Source of the DNA: JAGWBJ01 sp034423015
Lineage (GTDB): Bacteria > Chloroflexota > Dehalococcoidia > Lucifugimonadales > JAGWBF01
Length of the DNA: 64,000 nt
Direction: 5' to 3'
Assembly: GCA_034423015.1 (NCBI GenBank)
Contig: DAOUJG010000055.1
Location: forward strand, 16,486 to 80,485
In this document: piece by piece, positions 16,252 to 24,293 of the stretch
How the letters are laid out: every line of letters begins with the position of its first letter
How positions within the stretch are numbered: the stretch's first letter is position 1
Notes under the pieces: model-generated
What the model was told of the DNA's origin: nothing
Databases searched by the model: none
What the model saw: the letters and a program-made list of their open reading frames with translations, nothing else
Made by a program: the position numbers and the translations under genes

Positions 16252-16926
16252 CTAGCCCCCCAACCTGTACATGCCGTCCGTCAGGCTCTCGATAAGGCCG
16301 GGCTCCATGTACTCGTAGGCCCTCAGGTCGTCGAAGGTGTCCAGGTCCAACGCCAGGCCCATGCTGTAGTAGATGGCCAACGATATGCCCGTGGAGGACG
16401 CCTGGGTCAGATGGCGGTTGAAGCTGTCGGCGCCAAGCTGGGCCCTGAAGGTGTGGGACAGGCCCGGGACCAGCAGGATGCCGTTGGTGCCGCCCCCCTG
16501 CCGGGAGGGAGCCAGGGTGACGTTCTTCAGGTGGCCAGACGCGGCCACGAAACCGTGCACGTCCCTGGGCTTCAGGAAGGGGAGGTCCCCCGGCACGAAC
16601 ATGGCGGCGTTGCCGGAGCCGAGGATGCGCTCGAAGCTTCCGTCCAGGGTCTCGTTGACGCCGCTCCACTCGTCGGGATGCCACTGGGCCCGCTCTTCCG
16701 AGGCTATCCGCTCCACCTGCTCGTCGCCGCCCACCACCCACACCTCCTCCAGCACGCCGCGCTCCGCCAGGCCCGGGGCGGGGCCGATGAGGGCCCTCAG
16801 CACACGGCGGAGAAGGTTCCCTCCCAGGGCCTCTCGCTGCCGCTCGTCCAGGTTGGCCGACAGCCGGCTCTTGGCCTGCGCCAGGGGCTTCATGGGCACC
16901 ACGCCGACGGTGTGGGTATCCTTCAC
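16252..16926 (-). CDS. cofC: 2-phospho-L-lactate (or phosphoenolpyruvate) guanylyltransferase
   Basis: This enzyme activates the lactyl/PEP-derived moiety with GTP to form the substrate for CofD in F420 synthesis. The 224-residue protein begins VKDTHTVGVVPMKPLAQAKS, the conserved nucleotide-binding start of CofC/FbiD, and includes the metal-binding strand FVPGDLPFL and the GGTNGILL block. GTG 16926-16924 overlaps the cofD stop as GTGA, indicating translational coupling. Longer readings run through cofD in another frame and are not real. Confidence 0.93.
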   Translation of the reverse strand: MKDTHTVGVVPMKPLAQAKSRLSANLDERQREALGGNLLRRVLRALIGPAPGLAERGVLEEVWVVGGDEQVERIASEERAQWHPDEWSGVNETLDGSFERILGSGNAAMFVPGDLPFLKPRDVHGFVAASGHLKNVTLAPSRQGGGTNGILLVPGLSHTFRAQLGADSFNRHLTQASSTGISLAIYYSMGLALDLDTFDDLRAYEYMEPGLIESLTDGMYRLGG

Positions 16927-17915
16927 GCCGTCCCGACTCCTTCGCCTTCCGAGTCTGCCTCTCCCACCATATCCAGTATACGCCTGGCCAGCCGCTCTTT
17001 GTCCACATCGGTGGTCATTACCGTGGGCGCCACCTCGACGCGCATCCCCAGCGCCTCGACGGACCCGGCCTGGTCCCTGTCCACCTCGTCGATGACGAAC
17101 ACGTCGCAGAGGCCGACGTACTGCTCCGCTACGCCCCGGCACGACACATCGTACCCCAGCTCCGCCAGCAGCTTAGCGGCGGGGCCGCGAAGGGCCTGGC
17201 CCCCTACGATGGGGCTGACCGCCACTTTAGGCCCATGGAACGAGCGGACTCGCTCCCTGATCCCCTTCAGAGCAAGGACAGGCGCGATGCTGAGAAAGGG
17301 GTTGGAGGGGCAGTATACCAGCGCCGACGCCTCGCCCAAGGCCCTGAGGAACCCGGGGGACGGGTCTACGGCGCCGGTGGAGCCGGCGTCGCGGCCGTAG
17401 CCATCCTCGAAACGGACGGCCGTGGCAACGGGCTCGCAACGGTGCTTTACGAAGTACTCCTGGAAGGCCATGTCTCCCTGAGCCGTCTCCACCACCGTGC
17501 GCAGAGGGGCATCGCTCATGGGGACGACGCGGTGGAGGATTCCCAGGCCCCGGCATAGACTCTCGGTGGCCTGGGACAGGGTGCGTCCCTCCCGGAGGAG
17601 CTGGGTACGGCGGATGTGGGTCGCCAGGTCCTTGTCGCCCAGGTTGAACCACGTATCGGCGCCATACCTTTGGAGCAAGGCCAAGCCGTTGAAGGTGTCG
17701 CCGGCGACCCCCCATCCCGTCACGGTGTTGGTGAGCCCCGCAAGGGCGTACATCATCGTATCCAGGTCCGGGGAGACGTGCAGGCCGTGGAACACCTCGT
17801 CGTCTCCGGTGTTGACCACGATGGTCAGGCGCTCGGGGGGCAGCGCCCTCGCCAGCCCCACGGCCAGCTTGGCTCCCCCGACACCACCGGCCAGGGCCAG
17901 GACGGTGGGAGTCAC
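16923..17915 (-). CDS. cofD: 2-phospho-L-lactate transferase (CofD/FbiA)
   Basis: Transfers the phospholactyl/PEP group from the guanylylated donor to Fo, giving F420-0 (or its dehydro form). The 330-residue protein has the N-terminal AGGVGGAKLAVGLARAL motif, VNTGDDEVFHGLHVSPDLDT and FNLGDKDLATHIRRT (ligand-binding loops), and the late CPSNPFLSIAPVL and SPIVGG segments, all standard for CofD. GTG 17915-17913 is the likely start and its ribosome-binding site is weak. It lies 29 bp downstream of cofH and overlaps cofC by 4 nt. No cofE (F420:glutamate ligase) is in the window. Confidence 0.95.
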   Translation of the reverse strand: MTPTVLALAGGVGGAKLAVGLARALPPERLTIVVNTGDDEVFHGLHVSPDLDTMMYALAGLTNTVTGWGVAGDTFNGLALLQRYGADTWFNLGDKDLATHIRRTQLLREGRTLSQATESLCRGLGILHRVVPMSDAPLRTVVETAQGDMAFQEYFVKHRCEPVATAVRFEDGYGRDAGSTGAVDPSPGFLRALGEASALVYCPSNPFLSIAPVLALKGIRERVRSFHGPKVAVSPIVGGQALRGPAAKLLAELGYDVSCRGVAEQYVGLCDVFVIDEVDRDQAGSVEALGMRVEVAPTVMTTDVDKERLARRILDMVGEADSEGEGVGTA

Positions 17916-17944
17916 GCGTTGCAGCGCCCGGGCCGCACGGGACC

Positions 17945-19225
17945 CTACTCCCCCTCGGCGCCCTTGGCGTGGCGGGGGTGCTCGAAGCGGAAGCTGTCCA
18001 TCTTGATGAGACGCTGGTAGGAGCCGAAGCGTTCCTCCGCGTCGTCGCCCACCATGTCCAGGGGCTCCACCGGATCCTCACCGTCGTCGAAGACGTGGCG
18101 TATGTCGTAGGTGGTGTACCGTTCGGCTGGCACCCGGCCCGCGTCCCGGATCAGGTCCCGGAACTGCCTGGGACGCACAAGCTGGCCGTACTGGGCCCCG
18201 GCCGCCGTGGAGATGCTCTCGTTAATGAGGGTGCCCCCCATGTCGTTGACACCGGCGCCCAGCAGGGTCTGGGAGAAGCGCAGGCTCTCCTTTACCCATG
18301 AGACCTGGAGGTTGGGTATCCAGTTGTTCAGCATCAGCCGGGAGACGGCGTGGAGCTTGACCACCTCGTTGCCGGTGGGCCCAGTCCTGACGCCGTCGAC
18401 GAACCCGCGGCTGTACATGGGCGCCTCGGTGTAGACGAAGCTCAGGGGCACGAACTCGGTGAAGCCCCCGGTGGCCTTCTGTATGTCCCTCAGGAGGGCG
18501 ATGTGGCGCGCTTTGTGCTCGTCTGTCTCCACGTGGCCGTACATTATGGTCGACGTGGTGGGGATGCCCAGGTCGTGGGCGGTGGTGATGACCTCGATCC
18601 ATTGGTCCGCGGTTATGCGGCCCGGAGAGATGCGGTCCCGGACCTCCTGGTCCAGTATCTCCGCCGAGGTCCCGGGGAGGCTGCCCACACCCGCGTCCTG
18701 CAGGCCCACCAGGTAGTCCCGGATGCTGCACCGGGACCGCACCGAGCCGTACAGCACCTCCTCGGGGGAGAAGCCGTGGATGTGCATGTCGGGCAGCTCA
18801 GCCTTCATGGCCTCGCACAGCTTGATGTACAGGTCCCCGTCCATCTGGGGAGGCAGGCCCGCCTGGACGCACACCTCCGTGGCCCCCAGGTCCCAGGCCT
18901 CCCTTGCCCGCCTTATGATCTCGCTGACTGGCAGGAAGTAGCCCTCCTCCTGGCGGAAGTCCCGGCTGAAGGCACAGAAGCCGCATCGCTTGATGCAGAC
19001 GTTGGTGAAGTTGACGTTGCGATTGACCACGTAGGTCACCATGTCGCCCACCCGCCTCCGGCGCAGCTCGTCGGCGGTCAGAATCAGGGCGTTGGACTCC
19101 AGCCCCGAGACCCCCAAGAGGACGACGGCATCCTCTACGGAGGGGTCGTGGCCCTCCAGGGACCTGTTGAGGATGCGGCCCACCTCGGGTTTCACGTCCA
19201 TGAGCAGGTGCTCCAGGGCCGGCAT
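17945..19225 (-). CDS. cofH: Fo synthase subunit 2 (CofH, radical SAM)
   Basis: A radical SAM enzyme that, with CofG, builds the deazaflavin Fo from tyrosine and 5-amino-6-ribitylaminouracil. The 426-residue protein carries NVNFTNVCIKRCGFCAF with the CX3CX2C cluster motif in the CofH form, and the HIHGFSPEEV, PGTSAEILDQEVR and STIMYGHVE segments of the subfamily. ATG 19225-19223 (AGAGGGG upstream) leaves a 19-bp gap after cofG; longer readings would overlap cofG. A methionine ten codons upstream of the conserved region is not needed. Confidence 0.95.
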   Translation of the reverse strand: MPALEHLLMDVKPEVGRILNRSLEGHDPSVEDAVVLLGVSGLESNALILTADELRRRRVGDMVTYVVNRNVNFTNVCIKRCGFCAFSRDFRQEEGYFLPVSEIIRRAREAWDLGATEVCVQAGLPPQMDGDLYIKLCEAMKAELPDMHIHGFSPEEVLYGSVRSRCSIRDYLVGLQDAGVGSLPGTSAEILDQEVRDRISPGRITADQWIEVITTAHDLGIPTTSTIMYGHVETDEHKARHIALLRDIQKATGGFTEFVPLSFVYTEAPMYSRGFVDGVRTGPTGNEVVKLHAVSRLMLNNWIPNLQVSWVKESLRFSQTLLGAGVNDMGGTLINESISTAAGAQYGQLVRPRQFRDLIRDAGRVPAERYTTYDIRHVFDDGEDPVEPLDMVGDDAEERFGSYQRLIKMDSFRFEHPRHAKGAEGE

Positions 19226-19244
19226 ATCCCCTCTTTCCCGGGGT

Positions 19245-20534
19245 TCATTTGGCGCTGGCGGCATATCGCTCGATACCCCCTTTCGCATAACCATCCCCGT
19301 CCGACAGCGACCGGACGCGGTCACGGAGGGAGTCGGGTACGTAGTCCATTCCAGCGACGATGTAGTCGGGATACACCGGAAGCCGGGGCCTGAGCCGGAA
19401 GCCAAGCTCCTCGGTCCGGCGCCGGAGATCCCCGATCTGGGGCCAGGGCGCCTCGGGATTGACGTAGTCTATGGTCAGGGGAGATACCCCTCCCCAATCG
19501 TTGATCCCGGCGAGCAGATAGACCGGGTAGTCTTGGAAGCTCAGGTTGGGCGGGACTTGAACGTTCGCGTCGGGACCCAGCACCAATCGGGCCGCCGCCA
19601 CGGTCCACAGCAGGTCCCGGCTCGTGGCGTCCAGGTGGCCCTCCATGGCCGTTCGCGGCTTGGCCCGGAAGTTCTGTACGATGACCTCCTGAACGTGGCC
19701 GTGCTTGCGGTGCAGCTCACGGATGGTCAGAAGGGACTCTATCCGCTCCTCCCGGGTCTCGCCGATGCCGATCAGGATGCCCGTCGTGAAGGCAACCCTC
19801 TGCTGCCCGGCGATCTCCAGGGTCTTCACTCGGACCGAGGGCCGCTTGCTTGGGGCCATCTCGTGGGGACCCCCCGGCATGGAAAGCCTTTCGCTCAGGC
19901 TCTCGACCATCACCCCCATTGACGCGTTGACGTCCCTGAGACCGGCCACCTCTCGACGGCTCATGGTGCCGGGGTTGGCGTGGGGTAGAAGCCCGGTCTC
20001 ACGCAACACCAGGTCGCACATGTCCCGCAGGTAATCGAGGGTCGTCCCGTAACCACGACGGTCCAGCCATTCCCGGGCCTCGGGGTAGCGCTGCTCGGGC
20101 CTCTCGCCCAGGGTGAAGAGCGCCTCGGTGCAGCCCAGCCGGTCCCCCGCCTTCGCCACGTCCAGCACCCGGTCGGGGGTCATGTACAGCTCCTCAGCCT
20201 CGGAGGGGGACTGGCGAAATGTGCAGTAGCCGCAGAAGTCCCGGCACAGCCGGGTCAGCGGAATGAACACCTTGGGGGAGAAGCTGACGTTCCGCCCCCG
20301 CCCGCGGTCACGCAGAAGGGCCGCGGCACGGCAGAGCGATGGGGTCTCGCCATCGGTAGCGAGGGCCAGGCGCAATGCGTCCTCCGCGTGCAGCCCCGGG
20401 CCGTCCAGGGCCCGCTCCACCACCATCTTGAGGGCGTCGGACAGGCCAGAGAGGGGGTCCTCGGTCTCGGCCAGACGCTCGACTGCTTCGCCCATTGAAA
20501 CACGGGATGCACCTGCGGTTCTGGTCGCTGGCAT
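19245..20534 (-). CDS. cofG: Fo synthase subunit 1 (CofG, radical SAM)
   Basis: Partner of CofH. It has the CofG form of the cluster motif, KVFIPLTRLCRDFCGYCTF, then LGERPE and NPGTMSRREV, and PPNLSF and AGINDWGG near the C-terminus. Length is about 429 residues from ATG 20534-20532, which leaves 17 bp after the NIPSNAP gene. An ATG 39 nt later is possible, but the conserved family also has a variable N-terminal tail. Having separate cofG and cofH genes contrasts with the fused FbiC of Actinobacteria. Confidence 0.95.
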   Translation of the reverse strand: MPATRTAGASRVSMGEAVERLAETEDPLSGLSDALKMVVERALDGPGLHAEDALRLALATDGETPSLCRAAALLRDRGRGRNVSFSPKVFIPLTRLCRDFCGYCTFRQSPSEAEELYMTPDRVLDVAKAGDRLGCTEALFTLGERPEQRYPEAREWLDRRGYGTTLDYLRDMCDLVLRETGLLPHANPGTMSRREVAGLRDVNASMGVMVESLSERLSMPGGPHEMAPSKRPSVRVKTLEIAGQQRVAFTTGILIGIGETREERIESLLTIRELHRKHGHVQEVIVQNFRAKPRTAMEGHLDATSRDLLWTVAAARLVLGPDANVQVPPNLSFQDYPVYLLAGINDWGGVSPLTIDYVNPEAPWPQIGDLRRRTEELGFRLRPRLPVYPDYIVAGMDYVPDSLRDRVRSLSDGDGYAKGGIERYAASAK

Positions 20535-20551
20535 GAGCAGGCCTGTCCCCG

Positions 20552-21208
20552 CTAGGGGGCCGGAGAGTAGTCCGTGGGGCGCAGGATGGTGCTGTGGCTC
20601 CTTCTTACCAGCGGGCCGTCTATCTCCGATGCCGCGCGGGCCCTGGTCCACTCCGGGTCCGACTGGAAGGCGGCAAAGCTCTTCTCCCGGCTCCCAAGGT
20701 CCTGGTGGCCAAGGATATACACCAGCCGGTTGTTGGTGCCCACCTGGTCGGTCCAATAGCCCACGTTCTCCATGCCGTGCTTCTCGAAGAGGGCCATGGT
20801 ATGGTCAGCGAACCGCTGGTGCAGGGCGTCCATCTTGCCGGGCATCGCCTCGTAGATGCGCAGCTCCTGCACTTTGGTGGTGATCCTGGGCTGGGGAGAG
20901 TATGCCGTAAGTCCCATGAAGGTGTTGTGGATGACGTCCACCAGGGGACCGTCCACCTCGGTCTCGGCCTTCACGCGCTGCCACTCGGGGTCGGCCCCAA
21001 AGGCCGCCACACGGGACTCGCGGGCAGCCACGTCCGGGAAGACATTGATGTACGTCAGCCGGTTGCTGGTGCCTATCTCCTCGGTCCAAAAAGCCAGCAT
21101 GTCGATACCGTGCTTGGCAAAGAGCCCGCACGTGTGTTTCGCGAACCTGTCGTTCAACGCGGGCAGCCTTCCGGGCATCGACTCGTAGATGCGCAGCTCG
21201 TACAGCAT
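20552..21208 (-). CDS. NIPSNAP-family protein, tandem duplicated domain
   Basis: A 218-residue cytosolic protein formed of two ~105-residue copies of the NIPSNAP fold (dimeric alpha-beta barrel). Copy 1 opens MLYELRIYESMPGRLPAL, copy 2 opens VQELRIYEAMPGKMDAL, and both have KHG, FWTEEIGTSNR or YWTDQVGTNNR, and DPEW. The biochemical role of bacterial NIPSNAPs is unknown. It is 17 bp upstream of cofG and apparently the first gene of the F420 run, so a link to deazaflavin chemistry is possible but unproven. ATG 21208-21206. Confidence 0.9.
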   Translation of the reverse strand: MLYELRIYESMPGRLPALNDRFAKHTCGLFAKHGIDMLAFWTEEIGTSNRLTYINVFPDVAARESRVAAFGADPEWQRVKAETEVDGPLVDVIHNTFMGLTAYSPQPRITTKVQELRIYEAMPGKMDALHQRFADHTMALFEKHGMENVGYWTDQVGTNNRLVYILGHQDLGSREKSFAAFQSDPEWTRARAASEIDGPLVRRSHSTILRPTDYSPAP

Positions 21209-21253
21209 CGGCCGTCTCCTCGCCCCGGTCCGTCAGCGACCCGGGGCCCGGTC

Positions 21254-22282
21254 CTACAGAAGCTTCCCCTGGGGCGGCTCGGGCTGCCTGGTGTACTCCC
21301 GCCCCAGATGGCGGTAACCCCGCAGGGTAGCTACCCTGCCCCTTGGGGTCCTGTCCAGGAATCCAAGCTGAAGCAGGTAGGGCTCGTAAATGTCCATGAT
21401 GGTGTCCGCGTCCTCTCCGATGGAGGCCGCCAGGGTGTCCAGACCCACCGGCCCGCCTGAGAACTTGTCCACCACGCTGCTCAGGAGCCTGTGGTCCACC
21501 TGGTCCAGGCCCAAGGGGTCCACCTCCAGCTTGGCCAGGGCCTCCAGGGCCACCTCACGGGTTATTCTACCATCCGCCATAACCTGAGCATAGTCCCTGG
21601 TACGTTTGAGGAGGCGGTTGGCGACCCTGGGCGTGCCCCTGGAGCGGCGGGCGATCTCCGACACGCCGCCGTCGTCTATGGCCACGCCCAGTATGCGCGC
21701 CGACCGGGCCACGATGACCTCCATGGAGCCGTTGTCATAGAAGTCCATGTGGAACACAGCGCCGAACCTGTCCCTCAGGGGAGGGCTGACCATGCCGAAC
21801 CGGGTGGTGGCGCCTATCAGGGTAAAGGGATTGATGCGCAGGTTTATGCTGCGGGCGCCCAGGCCCTTGCCCACCACCCACGACAGGAAGAAGTCCTCCA
21901 TGGCGGGGTAGAGGACCTCCTCTACGACCCGGCTGAGCCTGTGCACCTCGTCCACGAACAGCACGTCCCCCGTGTTGACGCTGCTGAGGATGGCCGCCAT
22001 GTCCCCGGGGCGCTCCACGGCCGGCCCCGACGTCACCTTGATGCCGGCTTCCATCTCGTGGGCGATGATGTTTGCCAGGGTGGTCTTGCCCAGCCCGGGG
22101 GGGCCGTAGACGATGACGTGGTCCAAGGACTCCCCGCGCATCTTGGCCGCCTGCATGGCGATGCTCAGGTTCTCCTTGACGCTGTCCTGGCCGACGAAGT
22201 CCTCGAGCCGCCGGGGCCGCAGGGACGAGTCCAGCCCGGCGTCGTCCTCCAACGTCTTACCGGATACGAGGCGGTCGGTCAC
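21254..22282 (-). CDS. ruvB: Holliday junction branch migration ATPase RuvB
   Basis: A hexameric motor that drives branch migration with RuvA. The 342-residue protein has the N-terminal SLRPRRLEDFVGQ, Walker A YGPPGLGKTTLA, Walker B FVDEVHRL, sensor I IGATTR and the C-terminal winged-helix region ending GRVATLRGYRHLG. It starts at GTG 22282-22280, 10 bp downstream of argS. Neither ruvA nor ruvC is in the window. Confidence 0.97.
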   Translation of the reverse strand: MTDRLVSGKTLEDDAGLDSSLRPRRLEDFVGQDSVKENLSIAMQAAKMRGESLDHVIVYGPPGLGKTTLANIIAHEMEAGIKVTSGPAVERPGDMAAILSSVNTGDVLFVDEVHRLSRVVEEVLYPAMEDFFLSWVVGKGLGARSINLRINPFTLIGATTRFGMVSPPLRDRFGAVFHMDFYDNGSMEVIVARSARILGVAIDDGGVSEIARRSRGTPRVANRLLKRTRDYAQVMADGRITREVALEALAKLEVDPLGLDQVDHRLLSSVVDKFSGGPVGLDTLAASIGEDADTIMDIYEPYLLQLGFLDRTPRGRVATLRGYRHLGREYTRQPEPPQGKLL

Positions 22283-22292
22283 AGCCGCTGCC

Positions 22293-23969
22293 CTACATCT
22301 TCTCGGGGGCGGTCATGTCCATGAGATACAGTGTCTTGGAGAGGACGGTCTTGGCCGCCTCGGCCAGCTTCAGCCGGGCCAGGGTCATGGGATGGTCCTC
22401 GGGGTTGCTGGAGAGCACGCGGCAGTTCTCGTAGAACCAATGGAACGCGGTCGCCAGCTCCAGGGCGTAGTGGGGCAGGTGGTGAGGCTCCAGGGTGCGG
22501 GCCATGTTCTCCACCAGCTCGGGCAGGAGCAGCATCTTGCGGACCAACGCCACCTCGCTGGGATGGGTAAGGAGAGAAACGTCGCCGTCCGTCCAGTCGA
22601 TGCCCTGGGCCCGCGCGTTGTTCAGGATGCCCGCGATGCGGGCGTGGCCGTACTGCACGTAGTAGACGGGGTTCTCCGTCGACTCCTTCTTGGCCAGCTC
22701 CAGGTCGAACTCCATCTGCGTGGAGGGTGTCCGGGCCAGGAAGAAGTAGCGGCAGGCGTCGGCCCCCACCTCGTCCACCAGCTCCCGCAGGGTGATGAAC
22801 TCCCCGGTCCGCTTGGACGCCCGGACCACCTCGGTCCCCCGCTTGAGGGTGACCATCTGGGAGATCACGATGGTGAGGCGGTCGGGGTCCAGGTCCAGGG
22901 CCGCCATGGCCGCCTTCAGGCGGGAGACGTGGCCCTGGTGGTCCGCACCCCAGATGTCGATGGCCTGGTCGAATCCCCGTTCCAGGAGCTTGTCGTAGTG
23001 GTAGGCGATGTCAGAGGCGAAGTAGGTGGGCGCTCCGGTGGACCGCACCAGGACGTTGTCCTTGTCCTCCCCCAGGGCGCTGGAGGCGAACCACCGGGCG
23101 CCCTCCCGCTGGGAGATGTAGCCCCGGCTCTCCAACGTCTCCATCGCCTGGTCGTACTTTCCGTCGCGGTACAGGGACTCCTCGCTGAACCAGCTATCGA
23201 ACTCCACCCGTATGTGCTCCAGGTCGTTCCGTATCAGGGACACCATCTTGCGGCGTCCAAGTGCTCCCAGCTCCTGAAGCGCCTCCTCTTCCCCCATGGA
23301 GAGGAACCTGTCGCCCTGCTCCTCCAGGATCTCGGCGGCCAGGTCCGCGACGTAGTCCCCGGCATAGCCCCCCGGCGGAAGGGATGCGTCCCGGCCCAGG
23401 GCCTGCTTGTAACGGGCCAGGATCGAGGCGTAGAAGGCGTCCATCTGGCTGCCGGCGTCGTTGACGTAGTACTCGCGGGTCACGGAGGACCCCGCCGCCG
23501 CCAGGACCCGGGCCAGGGTGCTTCCCAGCACGGCGCCCCGGGTGTGTCCCACGTGCACGGGGCCCGTCGGGTTGACGCTTACGAACTCGACGATCACCGA
23601 GCGCCCCCGGCCCAGCGGCACGTCGCCGTAGGCCGCCCCGGCCTCCCTGATGGCCTCCACCTGGCCGGCCAGCCACCCGTCGCGAAGGCGGAAGTTTATG
23701 AAGCCCGGCGGGGCCGCCCAGACCCGGTCGACCTCCTCCCCCGGAGGGACCAGCTTCACCAGCTCCTCGGCCATTACGATGGGGCTGATCCGGGTGGCGC
23801 GGGCCAGCCTCAAGGGCAGGCTGGAGGCGAAGTCGCCGTGCTCCGGGTTGGAGGGACGCTCCACTGCGATGTCGGGAAGGGTATCCAGGCTCAGCACGCC
23901 GGCGCCGCGGGCCTCCTCGACGGCCGCGCGGACCTTGTCCACGATGAGGTCACGAACGATTACTGACAC
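22293..23969 (-). CDS. argS: Arginyl-tRNA synthetase
   Basis: A class I synthetase charging tRNA-Arg. The 558-residue protein has the N-terminal Arg-tRNA recognition domain, the HIGH variant NPTGPVHVGHTRGAV, the ASKRTGEF loop in place of KMSKS, and the DALR anticodon-binding domain. GTG 23969-23967 has GGAGGG 8 nt upstream. It is followed closely by ruvB. Finding argS away from the arg operon is normal. Confidence 0.97.
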   Translation of the reverse strand: MSVIVRDLIVDKVRAAVEEARGAGVLSLDTLPDIAVERPSNPEHGDFASSLPLRLARATRISPIVMAEELVKLVPPGEEVDRVWAAPPGFINFRLRDGWLAGQVEAIREAGAAYGDVPLGRGRSVIVEFVSVNPTGPVHVGHTRGAVLGSTLARVLAAAGSSVTREYYVNDAGSQMDAFYASILARYKQALGRDASLPPGGYAGDYVADLAAEILEEQGDRFLSMGEEEALQELGALGRRKMVSLIRNDLEHIRVEFDSWFSEESLYRDGKYDQAMETLESRGYISQREGARWFASSALGEDKDNVLVRSTGAPTYFASDIAYHYDKLLERGFDQAIDIWGADHQGHVSRLKAAMAALDLDPDRLTIVISQMVTLKRGTEVVRASKRTGEFITLRELVDEVGADACRYFFLARTPSTQMEFDLELAKKESTENPVYYVQYGHARIAGILNNARAQGIDWTDGDVSLLTHPSEVALVRKMLLLPELVENMARTLEPHHLPHYALELATAFHWFYENCRVLSSNPEDHPMTLARLKLAEAAKTVLSKTLYLMDMTAPEKM

Positions 23970-24293
23970 GATGGCCCTCCCCCCAAGCGGCGCCCCGTGG
24001 TCCAGTCTATGCTACCACATCGCCATGGGCCCGCCTAGCTCACCCGGCCGCCCCGGCCCCATGGCGGTCCTTCTCACCGGTGTGGTCTCGTTGCTTGCCG
24101 CCATCGAGGAGAGGCCCCGTCTCGCGTGCGGACAGGCCTGGGGTTTCAAGCAGCCGAGGTCAAACCTTGCAATCTGCCGACGGTGCAACCTTGCAATCTG
24201 CGTGCCCGTCCGCGCCCTGTGCGACGGCCGCCCCGTGGGTCTGGGCTCCCTGGCCCTGGGAACGGGCAGGCCGGCTTAGACCTCAGCCCGGAC
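23970..24293. other. Intergenic gap between argS and the restriction-modification gene
   Basis: 324 bp with no coding sequence I can support. It holds the argS upstream region and a pair of 15-bp direct repeats (listed separately). No clear promoter with both hexamers and no tRNA was seen. Confidence 0.5.
24163..24201. repeat. Two 15-bp direct repeats, 24-bp period
   Basis: AACCTTGCAATCTGC occurs exactly at 24163-24177 and 24187-24201, separated by 9 bp. The gap lies downstream of the R-M gene and upstream of argS. A two-copy array could be a protein-binding site or a scar of slippage; two copies are too few for a CRISPR. Confidence 0.6.

Noticed and set aside
16927..17142. Extension of cofC upstream into cofD
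   Set aside because: The translated segment is Arg/Gly-rich noise from another frame of cofD, and the GTGA overlap gives the normal CofC start.
22113..23966. A 617-codon open frame on the plus strand
   Set aside because: It is antisense to argS and the start of ruvB, and has no recognisable domain.
24163..24201. Short CRISPR array
   Set aside because: Only two 15-bp copies with a 9-bp gap; CRISPR repeats and spacers are longer, and no cas gene is present.
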